From an uncultured Bacilli bacterium (GTDB taxonomy: Bacteria > Bacillota_I > Bacilli_A > RF39 > UBA660), in NCBI GenBank assembly GCA_944363785.1, contig CALVVF010000002.1, positions 65,681 through 129,680 on the forward strand: 64,000 nt of DNA. Direction: 5' to 3'. Positions 7,686-16,367 of this stretch are shown here, piece after piece (within the stretch, counting starts at the first letter, position 1; the number at the start of each line of letters is the position of its first letter). The notes below the pieces were generated by a model, which was not told where the DNA came from, did no database searches, and saw only the letters and a list, made by a program, of their open reading frames with translations. Made by a program: the position numbers and the translations under genes.

Positions 7686-8726
7686 ATGTTAACTATAATC
7701 TATTTTATTATTATCTTAGGAGTTATTGTATTAATTCATGAATCTGGACATTTTATATTTGCTAAACTGTGTGGCATATATGTCTATGAGTTTTCCATTG
7801 GAATGGGTCCTAAGTTATTTAGTAAAAAAAGTAAAAATGGAGAAACCGTTTACTCGATTAGAGCTATTCCTATAGGAGGATATTGTTCTCTAGCTGGAGA
7901 AGGAACAGAAGAAGACGAAAAAATACCAAAAGATAGATTACTACAATCAAAAAGTGTTTGGCAAAGATTTCTAGTTATGTTCTTTGGAGCAGGGTTCAAT
8001 TTTATATCGGCGGTTTTACTTCTTTTCTTGTTGGGATTAATTTGGGGAGCTAGAACGACAGAACCAGTTATTTCATCCGTAATAGCAGGAAATCCGGCTG
8101 ATGAAGCAGGGCTACGTGCTGGAGATAAAGTACTAGAAATTAATAATCATAAAGTAAAAACTTCTGATGATATTTCTATCTATCTTCAAGTAGAGGATAA
8201 ATCAAAGCCAATTACCTTTACGATCGAACGAGATGGTGAGAAATTCGATGTTGAAGTAAAACCAGAAGAAGTAGAAATAAATGGAAGTAAAGTCTATCAA
8301 ATTGGTGTAACTTCAGTAGGAAAAGTAGAACATGGTTTTATCCCCGCCGTTAAATATGCCGCTGTAAAAACCGACTCTTTGTTCCGTCAAATGGTCATTA
8401 CATTAAAAGGATTATTTACCGGTAACCTATCGGTTAATCAACTATCTGGACCGGTTGGAATTTATAGTGTAGTAGGAGAACAAGCAAAAGCAGGAATTGA
8501 AAATATTGTTTATTTAATAGCTTTATTAAGTATCAATGTTGGTTTCATTAACTTACTACCGTTCCCAGCTTTTGATGGCGGTAGAATCTTATTCTTGATT
8601 ATCGAAAAAATCAAAGGTAAACCAGTCAAAGCAGAAACAGAAAACCTAATTCATACTATCGGGTTCTTCGTCTTAATGGCATTTATGCTTTACATTACCT
8701 TTAATGATATATTAAAATTATTTTAA
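7686..8726 (+). CDS. rseP: Site-2 zinc metalloprotease RseP/RasP
   Basis: An intramembrane protease that cleaves anti-sigma factors, signal-peptide remnants and division proteins in the membrane. The 346 residues show the HExxH zinc motif in LIHESGHFIFA near residue 18, a central PDZ domain (about residues 125-205, AGLRAGDKVLEINNH), and the second zinc motif in NLLPFPAFDGGRILF. It has four membrane segments. SD AAGGAGG. It lies in an operon with cdsA; dxr and proS, which flank it in Bacillus, are absent. Confidence 0.94.
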   Translation: MLTIIYFIIILGVIVLIHESGHFIFAKLCGIYVYEFSIGMGPKLFSKKSKNGETVYSIRAIPIGGYCSLAGEGTEEDEKIPKDRLLQSKSVWQRFLVMFFGAGFNFISAVLLLFLLGLIWGARTTEPVISSVIAGNPADEAGLRAGDKVLEINNHKVKTSDDISIYLQVEDKSKPITFTIERDGEKFDVEVKPEEVEINGSKVYQIGVTSVGKVEHGFIPAVKYAAVKTDSLFRQMVITLKGLFTGNLSVNQLSGPVGIYSVVGEQAKAGIENIVYLIALLSINVGFINLLPFPAFDGGRILFLIIEKIKGKPVKAETENLIHTIGFFVLMAFMLYITFNDILKLF

Positions 8727-8734
8727 AAACGTGG

Positions 8735-8771
8735 AAATTCTATCTCATTATCCTAAAGGGTAGAATTTTTT
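8735..8771 (+). terminator. Terminator after rseP
   Basis: AAATTCTA (8735-8742) and TAGAATTT (8761-8768), followed by Ts. A second small inverted repeat, CGTCTT / AAGACG, follows at about 8772-8785. Confidence 0.65.
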
Positions 8772-8801
8772 CGTCTTTCAAGACGGAAGAAAGGAGTAAT
8801 C

Positions 8802-10982
8802 ATGATCGCAGAAGTATTAGTAGAATTAGGAGCTAGAAATATAGATAGAACATTTGATTATTTAGTACCACCTCTTCTTAAAGATGAGATAAAAGTCGGG
8901 ATTCGGGTACTTGTTCCTTTTGCTCATCAAGAAGTAGAGGGCTTTGTCCTAGCCTTAAAAGATGAGACTATTCACGAAGAATTAAAAGAAATTATTCGTT
9001 TAGTTGATCAGGAAGTAATCATCAATAAAGAACTACAACAGTTAGGCAAATATATCAGTGAAACCACTTTATCCACATTAATTTCTTCTTATCAAGTGAT
9101 GTTACCTAAGGCAGTTAAAGCAAGTAAAAAAACAACAATTAATAAAAAGGAAACCACTTATTTTTCCTTGGCTAAATCATTAGAACTTGATCAAGAAAAG
9201 ATAACTCCTTCCCAAGAAAAAATCTTAACTTATTTGAAAACTCATCCCAAAGCCGAAAAAAAAGAGTTAGTCTCTATCTCAGCAAGTAGTGTAAAAACTT
9301 TACTAAAAAATGGCTTAATTATCGAAAATAAAGAAGAAAAATATCGCTTGGCTTCTACTTATTCCCTTGAAGAGAAGAAACCTCTTACTAAACGTCAACA
9401 AGAAGTAGTAGAAGAAATTCTTTCCTTCCGTAACCAAAATGAAGTCTTCTTACTCCATGGGGTAACAGGAAGTGGGAAAACTGAAGTCTACATGGAATTG
9501 ATTGAGAAGATGAAAGAAGAGGGAAAAAGTAGTATTGTCTTAGTTCCTGAAATATCACTAACAGAACAGATTGTTTCTCGTTTTCGTAGTCGCTTTGGGG
9601 AAGATATTGCGATTTTACACAGTCGTTTAAGTGATGGCGAAAAATACGATGAGTGGCGAAAGATTAATCGACAAGAAGTAAGTATCGTGATTGGAGCGAG
9701 AAGTGCGATCTTTGCTCCCTTAAAAAATATTGGGATTATCATCATTGATGAAGAACATACTACGACTTATAAACAAGAAAATACCCCCAAATATCATGCT
9801 TTAGATATTGCCAAATGGCGTAGTATCTACCACAAATGTCCGGTTGTCTTAGGTAGTGCGACCCCAAGTTTAGAAAGTTATGCTAGGGCATTAAAAGGAC
9901 TCTATCATCTAATCGAGATGAAGGAAAGAGTTAATCAAAAACCCTTACCCCAAGTTAAGATTATTGACTTAAACGTCGAAAAGAAAAAGAAAACAGAAAA
10001 CAGTTACTTTTCTAATGAATTGTGGAGTGAGATGACCAAACGAATCGAAAATAAGGAACAGATTATGCTACTACTAAATCGAAGAGGATATTCATCGATT
10101 GTCTCTTGTCAAAACTGTGGTTATGTGGAAAAATGTCCCCATTGCGATATCAGTTTGACCTATCATAAAACGAGTGGTATGTTACGTTGCCACTATTGTG
10201 GTTATGCTAAGCGCTTAGAAGCAATCTGCCCTGAATGTAAGGAAGAAGCCATGAAGAACTTAGGTGTTGGAACTGAACGTATTGAAGAAGAAATCAAAAA
10301 ATATCTTCCTACAGCTCGAGTCATTAGAATGGACATGGACACGACTTCTAGAAAAGGTGCCCACGAAAAAATTATCACGGCTTTTCAAAATCACGAATAC
10401 GATATTTTATTAGGAACCCAAATGATTGCGAAAGGATTAGACTTTAAAGAAGTTACCTTAGTTGGTGTGATCAATGCGGATACTAGTCTAAATATTCCAG
10501 ATTTTAGAAGTAGTGAATATACTTTTCAATTACTAAGTCAAACTTCTGGTAGAAGTGGTAGAGGAGATAAAGAAGGAAAAGTTTATATTCAGACCTTTAA
10601 TCCCGATCATTATGCTATTTCTTGTAGTAAAAATCATGATTACTTATCCTTCTATCACCAAGAGATGAAAATTCGTCATACTTTAGGATATCCCCCATAT
10701 TATTATTTAGTATTAATAAAAATAATCAGTAACGATTATACTAAAGGTCAAAAAGAAAGTGCTAAAATAGGAGATTACTTAAAAAGAAATCTATCAGAAT
10801 TAACCATCCTAGGACCAAGTATGGCTAATATTTTTAGAGTGAATAACCAATATCGTTTTCAAATAGTATTAAAATATAAAAAATGCGAAAAACTCTATCC
10901 CGTATTAAAAGAGCTACTCACGCATTATCAAAACGATCGTCAATTAAAAGTCGATATTGATTTTAATCCTGTTCATTTTTAA
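8802..10982 (+). CDS. priA: Primosomal protein N', replication restart helicase
   Basis: PriA recognises stalled forks and reloads the replicative helicase. The 726 residues have an N-terminal DNA-binding domain (IDRTFDYLVPP), a Walker A motif GVTGSGKTEVY (about residue 220), a DEEH Walker B, and helicase motifs (LGSATPSLES, LNRRGYSS). The zinc-binding cysteine pairs (CQNCGYVEKCPHCD, LRCHYCGY, CPECK) are intact. The C-terminal motifs are GTQMIAKGLDF and QTSGRSGRGDKEG. The SD is AAAGGAG. In Bacillus priA is followed by def-fmt-rsmB; here def and rsmB are missing and other genes separate priA from fmt. Confidence 0.96.
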   Translation: MIAEVLVELGARNIDRTFDYLVPPLLKDEIKVGIRVLVPFAHQEVEGFVLALKDETIHEELKEIIRLVDQEVIINKELQQLGKYISETTLSTLISSYQVMLPKAVKASKKTTINKKETTYFSLAKSLELDQEKITPSQEKILTYLKTHPKAEKKELVSISASSVKTLLKNGLIIENKEEKYRLASTYSLEEKKPLTKRQQEVVEEILSFRNQNEVFLLHGVTGSGKTEVYMELIEKMKEEGKSSIVLVPEISLTEQIVSRFRSRFGEDIAILHSRLSDGEKYDEWRKINRQEVSIVIGARSAIFAPLKNIGIIIIDEEHTTTYKQENTPKYHALDIAKWRSIYHKCPVVLGSATPSLESYARALKGLYHLIEMKERVNQKPLPQVKIIDLNVEKKKKTENSYFSNELWSEMTKRIENKEQIMLLLNRRGYSSIVSCQNCGYVEKCPHCDISLTYHKTSGMLRCHYCGYAKRLEAICPECKEEAMKNLGVGTERIEEEIKKYLPTARVIRMDMDTTSRKGAHEKIITAFQNHEYDILLGTQMIAKGLDFKEVTLVGVINADTSLNIPDFRSSEYTFQLLSQTSGRSGRGDKEGKVYIQTFNPDHYAISCSKNHDYLSFYHQEMKIRHTLGYPPYYYLVLIKIISNDYTKGQKESAKIGDYLKRNLSELTILGPSMANIFRVNNQYRFQIVLKYKKCEKLYPVLKELLTHYQNDRQLKVDIDFNPVHF

Positions 10983-11031
10983 ACCTCTTATATTTTCTTA
11001 AAAAAAGGAAATACTATAACTGGTGATAAAA

Positions 11032-12312
11032 GTGATAACAGGATACGAAATAAAAAAAGATAACTCTGAAGAAGTACTCATTTTACATATTAATTATGAT
11101 GAAGAATTCTCATTGGAATTTTTCCGAGGAAAGAGGAGAAAGAATACGAAAGAATGGGTAACGGAGTACATAAAAGATGAAAAAATTAATTGGAATGGAA
11201 ATAAAATTGTTTTAATGATCGGTGGGGTTGCCTTAGGAACTTTAGTGATGTTAGGAACACCAAGTCATCCCGATCAACCTAATTATACGTATGTTAGTGA
11301 TATTGCCATTCCTTTAGTAGAAGAAAAAGCAGTACCTGAAAAAGAGAATACGGAAATAGAAAAGGTAAATAAAGAAGAGTCATCCTTTTCTAATCACAAA
11401 GTAGAAAAAAATGTTGTAAATGAAAAAGATTCCAAACATCAAGCCTACAGTCAAGAAACGAATAATTTATCTTCTACTATAGAAGAGACTAATTCCCAAA
11501 ATACTTCTTTACCAACCGAAAAAGAAGTTACCCTACACCGCAAGGATGGAAGTATTTTAACATTAGCGATGAATGATTATTTAATTGGTGTTGTCGCTAG
11601 TGAAATGCCAGCTTCCTTTCCCTTAGAAGCACTAAAAGCACAGAGTGTTGTCGCTAGAACTTATGCCCTAAAAAGAATCGAAAATGGACAACAACTAACA
11701 GATACCGTCTCTACTCAAGTCTATAAAGATAATAATCAATTAAGAGAAGAGTGGCAGGAAAACTTTGATATCTACTACAACAAAATAAAGTTAGCCGTCA
11801 CTTCTACTGATCATATCACAATAAAATATCAAGGAGATTATATTGATGCTGTATACCACTCAACCAGTAATGGAAAAACCGAAGATGCCGTTCATGTTTG
11901 GGGAAACAGTATTCCTTATTTAAAGAGTGTAGAAAGTAATTGGGACAAAAATTCTTCTTCCTATTTAAGAACCGAAGAGAAAGAACTGAATATAATATTA
12001 GATCTACTAGGAATTGATCTACAAAATGAAAATAATATAGAAATCCTCTCTAGAAATGAGAGTGGAAGAGTCTTAGCCGTCAAAATAGGAAATCAAAATT
12101 ATAGTGGTGTTGAACTTAGAAACTTACTTGGTCTTCGTTCAACTGATTTTGATATAGAAGTCCAAGATAATAAAGTTATTTTCACTACCAGAGGATATGG
12201 ACATGGAGTTGGGATGAGTCAATATGGAGCAAAAGGAATGGCTGAAAATGGCTACAATTACCAACAGATTTTAAGACATTATTATCAAGGAATTAGTATT
12301 TCAACAGAATAA
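11032..12312 (+). CDS. Membrane-anchored SpoIID/LytB-domain protein
   Basis: 426 residues: a charged cytosolic N-terminus of about 60 residues, one membrane segment (IVLMIGGVALGTLVMLG), a long Glu/Ser/Asn-rich linker, and a SpoIID domain. Domain motifs: MNDYLIGVVASEMPASFPLEALKAQ with the catalytic-type Glu, QSVVARTYAL, YHSTSNGKTEDA and the C-terminal GYGHGVGMSQYGAKGMA. SpoIID is a lytic transglycosylase that thins septal peptidoglycan during engulfment; other LytB-domain proteins act in vegetative walls. The long cytosolic head is unusual, so I do not call it spoIID outright. Start: GTG 11032 fits GGTGAT (11022-11027) best; GTG 11023 is an alternative. Confidence 0.85.
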   Translation: MITGYEIKKDNSEEVLILHINYDEEFSLEFFRGKRRKNTKEWVTEYIKDEKINWNGNKIVLMIGGVALGTLVMLGTPSHPDQPNYTYVSDIAIPLVEEKAVPEKENTEIEKVNKEESSFSNHKVEKNVVNEKDSKHQAYSQETNNLSSTIEETNSQNTSLPTEKEVTLHRKDGSILTLAMNDYLIGVVASEMPASFPLEALKAQSVVARTYALKRIENGQQLTDTVSTQVYKDNNQLREEWQENFDIYYNKIKLAVTSTDHITIKYQGDYIDAVYHSTSNGKTEDAVHVWGNSIPYLKSVESNWDKNSSSYLRTEEKELNIILDLLGIDLQNENNIEILSRNESGRVLAVKIGNQNYSGVELRNLLGLRSTDFDIEVQDNKVIFTTRGYGHGVGMSQYGAKGMAENGYNYQQILRHYYQGISISTE

Positions 12313-12325
12313 AAGATAAGTAAGA

Positions 12326-12366
12326 AAGTATTCTATTACTAGAAAAATATAGAGTACTTTTTTTTC
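12326..12366 (+). terminator. Terminator after the SpoIID-domain gene
   Basis: AAGTATTCTAT (12326-12336) and ATAGAGTACTT (12349-12359) with one T-G pair, then a run of nine Ts. Confidence 0.8.
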
Positions 12367-12387
12367 ACCCAGAAAAATTTAATTAAA

Positions 12388-12416
12388 TTGTTTAGCAAAA
12401 AATTTCTAGCTATAAT
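12388..12416 (+). promoter_or_regulatory. Promoter of the TasA-like surface protein gene
   Basis: TTGTTT (12388-12393), a 17-bp spacer and TATAAT (12411-12416). Confidence 0.65.
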
Positions 12417-12471
12417 TTTAAATAAGTTGTATACTATATATAGATAAAAATAGAGGAGAGGAGGAACTACG

Positions 12472-13614
12472 ATTAATAAACCAACACTAATCGTCAGTTT
12501 ATTAATCGTGGCGGGTACTTTAATATTAATGGGGGCAAGTTATGCCTATTTTACCGCAATAGCGAATTCAGAAGAACAGGTGGTACAAAGTGGTGTGTTA
12601 GAACTAACGTATTTAACAGGACAAGATATTACATTAGAAGGTATTTTCCCATCAGAGGAGACAGAAGCAGTACTCGATAATATTCAGAGTATTTATGTAA
12701 CTAGTCCTACAGGAATTGATTTCTCACAGATTTCAAGTGATACGAATGGTAAAGGATTATACACTTTACATGGAACAGAAAGTAACACTAATCCAATTAT
12801 GTATTATCGAGGAGCAGTAGAGAATAATAATGTTAAATTTGCGAACTTTTGTTGGAAGATCGTTAGAACAACGGAAACAGGTGGAGTAAAACTAATCTAT
12901 AATGGAGAGCCAAACGCAAGTGGACAATGTATAGCTAAAGGAAGATCAACAGTGTTATCAGATAGTGCTTTTAATGAAAGTCGGAATGATAATGCCTTTG
13001 TAGGATATATGTATGGAGAAACAGGTTCATCCACTTATGAAGAAACGCATAGAAATACAAACGATTCAACGATTAAAACAGTAATCGATACTTGGTATGA
13101 AGAAAATATGACAGAGTATACAGATCAGCTAGAAGATACGGTATGGTGTAATGACCGAAGTATAGTACAAGATGGTAGTTATCCAGGAACAGGAGTAGGA
13201 AAAGAAACAACAATGTATGGACCTAAGAATAGATTGGATGTAAATAAGACACCAAGTTTAGCCTGTGTAAATGAAAACGATCGCTTTACCGTAAGTGAAG
13301 AAAATGGAAATGGGGCATTAACGTATCCAGTAGCTTTATTAACAGCAGATGAGATCGCGTATGCGGGGGCAGTAGAGGATTATAATCAAAGCAACAGAAG
13401 TTATTATTTATATAATAATTATTCCTGGTGGTCTTTGTCGCCTTTCGACTTCTATGTCAGTACCGCTTATACGCTCTACGTGAGCTCGGAGGGTTACCTG
13501 TACGGCAACTACGCCGCCACTAACGGTGTGCGTCCTTCGGTTTCACTAAAACCTGGAGTAAAGGTACAAAGTGGAACGGACGGGACTAAAGAAAATCCGT
13601 ATGTGGTGGTATAG
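12472..13614 (+). CDS. Secreted TasA/camelysin-like N-terminus with variable C-terminal domain
   Basis: 380 residues if started at ATT 12472. The N-terminus reads NKPTLIVSLLIVAGTLILMGASYAYFTA, the signal-peptide style of TasA/CalY-type proteins. A long extracellular region follows with paired Cys residues (FCWKIVRT, GQCIAKG, VWCND, LACVNE). The C-terminus is WWSLSPF ... GVRPSVSLKPG, as in DUF6273-like domains of gut Bacillota. A very strong SD (AGGAGGAA, 12459-12466) points to ATT 12472; the first standard start, GTG 12508, has no SD and would cut off half the signal. Bases about 13428-13542 are over 50% GC while the rest is AT-rich. It is probably a surface or fibre protein; its ligand is unknown. 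Confidence 0.75.
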   Translation: MNKPTLIVSLLIVAGTLILMGASYAYFTAIANSEEQVVQSGVLELTYLTGQDITLEGIFPSEETEAVLDNIQSIYVTSPTGIDFSQISSDTNGKGLYTLHGTESNTNPIMYYRGAVENNNVKFANFCWKIVRTTETGGVKLIYNGEPNASGQCIAKGRSTVLSDSAFNESRNDNAFVGYMYGETGSSTYEETHRNTNDSTIKTVIDTWYEENMTEYTDQLEDTVWCNDRSIVQDGSYPGTGVGKETTMYGPKNRLDVNKTPSLACVNENDRFTVSEENGNGALTYPVALLTADEIAYAGAVEDYNQSNRSYYLYNNYSWWSLSPFDFYVSTAYTLYVSSEGYLYGNYAATNGVRPSVSLKPGVKVQSGTDGTKENPYVVV

Positions 13615-13928
13615 GTAGGTACTTAAGACTCCATATTCATGACTTTGTCCTCCCCAAGAAAACCCTTTCGTGAGGGATAGAAAATTAAGAAAAAATCGGC
13701 GCCATGTTTAAGTGGTGTCGATTTTGTGATTTATTAAATATTTATTTAGCGAAAGGTGGAACTCCTATAATACTATTTACAGCTAACTTTCCCAATTACT
13801 TCACAACTTTTATTGATTTTGAAGAAAGATTGTCATGAATAGTATTTTATATCAAAATAATTAAATCTTTTTTCTTTACTCTGTTACAGTATAATGAAAG
13901 GATAAGTCTTTTCCATAATAAAAATTCA
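13615..13928. other. Intergenic region after the TasA-like gene
   Basis: It contains a small CCCT/AGGG hairpin (about 13662-13676) and the large hairpin listed separately. No coding frame with an SD is seen. Confidence 0.5.
13692..13725 (+). terminator. Large hairpin, probable terminator
   Basis: A 13-bp stem AAAATCGGCGCCA / TGGTGTCGATTTT with two G-T pairs (13692-13704 and 13713-13725). Only a short T stretch ends the right arm. Confidence 0.65.
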
Positions 13929-13937
13929 TGATATACT
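13929..13937 (+). promoter_or_regulatory. Extended -10 promoter
   Basis: TG-A-TATACT (13929-13937), 24 bases before the thioredoxin-like gene; no clear -35. Confidence 0.5.
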
Positions 13938-13961
13938 ATTGATGAAAAATGGGTGTAGTAA

Positions 13962-14549
13962 ATGAAGAAAAAATGGATTTTAATAACAATACTGATTATC
14001 GTATTACTTTTGATGATCAGCATAGTAATCATATTCACTAGTGATGAGGTTCGTTTCAAATTTGAATATGGTATTTACAATTTTGTTCCTTATGAAAATG
14101 GTGAAAAAATAGAGATTGATATTCCACTGAATAATGGAATAAAATATTTAAGTGGCAAAGAAGTTATCGATACATTTACCCAAGAAACAGGAATTGTTTA
14201 TCTTGGATATAGTAGTTGTCCTTGGTGTCGTAATATCATTGAACCTCTATTTGAAGTGGCTAAGGAAAACAAAATAGAAACAATTTACTATGTCAATGTT
14301 CATGATCCTAAGTTAGACGAAGTAAATGATGAATTAAAAGAGATATTAGGTGACTATTTACGAGTTGATCCTGAGACAAACAAAAAAGTAATAGCTACCC
14401 CAGATGTCTATTTTATTAAAGATGGTGAAATAAAAGCTCATCATATTAGTACTGTAGAAAGCTATCATAATCCTTATCGGGGAATGAACGATGAACAAAA
14501 GAAAGAGTTAAAAGCAATCTATCAAAAAGGAATCGAGGAGATCAAATAA
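13962..14549 (+). CDS. Membrane-anchored thioredoxin-like protein
   Basis: 195 residues: an N-terminal membrane anchor (about residues 4-26), then a thioredoxin-fold domain with the redox motif CPWC in YLGYSSCPWCRNIIEPLF and the cis-Pro strand in IATPDVYFIKDGEI. It probably acts outside the membrane on disulfides, resembling the bacteriocin-transport accessory / thioredoxin-like families. Its stop overlaps the fmt start by one base (TAATG), so the two are coupled. This is not a usual fmt neighbour. Confidence 0.85.
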   Translation: MKKKWILITILIIVLLLMISIVIIFTSDEVRFKFEYGIYNFVPYENGEKIEIDIPLNNGIKYLSGKEVIDTFTQETGIVYLGYSSCPWCRNIIEPLFEVAKENKIETIYYVNVHDPKLDEVNDELKEILGDYLRVDPETNKKVIATPDVYFIKDGEIKAHHISTVESYHNPYRGMNDEQKKELKAIYQKGIEEIK

Positions 14550-15493
14550 TGGATAAAATCAAAGTTATTTTTATGGGAACCCCTGAATTTAGTGTTAATG
14601 TGTTAAAGGCATTAATCGAAAATTATCAAGTAGTGGGAGTAGTGACCCAACCGGATAAAGAAGTTGGTCGTCATCATGAAATAAAACCGACACCGGTAAA
14701 AGAAGTAGCCCAAGAGAACAATATTCTTGTTTTACAACCAGAAAATATCAGAAAAGATTATCAAGATATTCTAGCCTTAGATCCTGATTTAATTGTAACT
14801 TGTGCCTATGGACAATTTATTCCTAAAGAAGTTTTAGAGTATCCAAAATATGGTTGTATCAATGTACATGCCTCACTATTACCTAAATTACGTGGTGGTG
14901 CCCCAATTCATCGAGCAATTATCAATAATGAAGTAAGAACGGGAGTTACTATTATGTACATGGTAGAAAAGATGGATGCTGGAGATATTATCAGTCAAGC
15001 AGAAACTCCAATTTATAAAGAAGACAATGTGGGAATTCTTCATGACCGTCTAAGTAAAATGGGCGCTAAATTATTGATAGAGACTCTTCCTGATTTATTA
15101 AAGGGTAAAATTACACCAATCCCCCAAAAGGAAGAAGAAGTAACTTATGCTTACAATATCAAAAGAGAAGAAGAACTTATCGATTTTAACAAACGAACAA
15201 TCGACATTTATAACCAAATTAGAGGACTTAATCCTTGGCCAGGAGGATATGCCTTGTTAGATGGAAAAATCATGAAGATCTATGAAGCTAGAATTAGTGA
15301 TAGTTTCTTTACTACGAAAAAGAATGGGGAAATTGGTAAAGTTTATGATGATGGTATCGGAGTAAGTACTATGGATGGAGAAATTATCATCACCAAACTA
15401 CAGCCCTCTGGTAAACGTAAAATGACAGTAAAGGAATATCTAAATGGTACACCTAAAGAATCATTACTAGGAAAAATATTTAATGAGGAGTAA
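14549..15493 (+). CDS. fmt: Methionyl-tRNA formyltransferase
   Basis: Fmt formylates initiator Met-tRNA using 10-formyl-tetrahydrofolate. The 314 residues match the family. An N-terminal formyltransferase domain has FMGTPEFSVNVLKAL, the catalytic region NVHASLLPKLRGGAPIHRAI, and D-x-G in EKMDAGDIISQ; a C-terminal OB-like domain includes GLNPWPGGYA. It overlaps the preceding gene by one base. def, its usual partner, is not in the window. Confidence 0.96.
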   Translation: MDKIKVIFMGTPEFSVNVLKALIENYQVVGVVTQPDKEVGRHHEIKPTPVKEVAQENNILVLQPENIRKDYQDILALDPDLIVTCAYGQFIPKEVLEYPKYGCINVHASLLPKLRGGAPIHRAIINNEVRTGVTIMYMVEKMDAGDIISQAETPIYKEDNVGILHDRLSKMGAKLLIETLPDLLKGKITPIPQKEEEVTYAYNIKREEELIDFNKRTIDIYNQIRGLNPWPGGYALLDGKIMKIYEARISDSFFTTKKNGEIGKVYDDGIGVSTMDGEIIITKLQPSGKRKMTVKEYLNGTPKESLLGKIFNEE

Positions 15494-15498
15494 ACGTA

Positions 15499-16275
15499 AT
15501 GAATAAAGTGGATTGGAAAGCCTTATTAAAAAAATGTTTCGGTAAAGAAAAAGATGAGCGACTTCATGCGATTGCGATGCTTATTCTATGGGGAATTTTT
15601 ATTGCGATTATCGTGATCATGATTAGATTAAGTCCAAGTACCCCACCAGAAGATACTAAACAGGGAAATAATAATCAAAATAACAATCAAATCCAAGGAG
15701 AAAATCCCCCATTAGAAAATAATACCGAAGAGAATAATGAAGACACTAGTGAAATATATGAAATTAACTATAGTTATATCTATACCGTAACCAATAATGG
15801 AGAAGAAGAAGTAATTACTGGAAAAAAACTAGATGAAAAAGAAATATTTACCATCATTACTAAAGAGGGAAGTGAAAGCTATGCCAAACTAAGTGATAAC
15901 TACCTCCAAAAAGAAAATGGTGAATATCATATCGTTGAAAGTCCTAGTTCAAATTTGATTTATTGCGATGTTGAAGATATCTCTTATTTAACGGAAATGG
16001 GAAAACTAACAAGAAATGGGGATATCTATACCTATCAAATTCCTACTTATCAAATAATTAAATTATACAATCCTACTTTTGATACGACAAATATAGATAA
16101 AAATATGATGGATACTATTACCTTAACACTAGAAAATGGTACTTTGAAAAAAATTAATGCCAATTATAACCAATACCTAACAACAGTAAGTGGTAGACTA
16201 TCGACATTAACGATAGCAATGGAATTTACCCAAGTAGGAACAACCGAAGATTTTGAAATAACATTAGGGGAATAA
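15499..16275 (+). CDS. Single-pass membrane protein of unknown function
   Basis: 258 residues: a short cytosolic head, a membrane segment (about residues 24-44, AIAMLILWGIFIAIIVIMI), an Asn/Gln/Glu-rich low-complexity linker, and an extracytoplasmic beta-rich domain (about residues 85-258). No catalytic motif or lipobox is seen. It occupies the position of rsmB in the Bacillus fmt-rsmB-rlmN order. A terminator follows, so it closes the fmt operon. Confidence 0.7.
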   Translation: MNKVDWKALLKKCFGKEKDERLHAIAMLILWGIFIAIIVIMIRLSPSTPPEDTKQGNNNQNNNQIQGENPPLENNTEENNEDTSEIYEINYSYIYTVTNNGEEEVITGKKLDEKEIFTIITKEGSESYAKLSDNYLQKENGEYHIVESPSSNLIYCDVEDISYLTEMGKLTRNGDIYTYQIPTYQIIKLYNPTFDTTNIDKNMMDTITLTLENGTLKKINANYNQYLTTVSGRLSTLTIAMEFTQVGTTEDFEITLGE

Positions 16276-16304
16276 CGATTATCTTTACATTTTACTGACA
16301 ATTA

Positions 16305-16336
16305 AAAAAGATTATCTTTAAAGGTAGTCTTTTTCT
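16305..16336 (+). terminator. Terminator closing the fmt operon
   Basis: A 12-bp stem AAAAAGATTATC / GGTAGTCTTTTT (16305-16316 and 16323-16334) with two G-T pairs. Confidence 0.75.
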
Positions 16337-16337
16337 A

Positions 16338-16346
16338 TGCTATAAT
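16338..16346 (+). promoter_or_regulatory. Extended -10 promoter of rlmN-prpC-prkC-rsgA-rpe
   Basis: TGC-TATAAT at 16338-16346. Any -35 would lie in the loop of the upstream terminator. The leader is only about 15 bases. Confidence 0.65.
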
Positions 16347-16367
16347 GTATAGTGTGGAAGTGGATAT

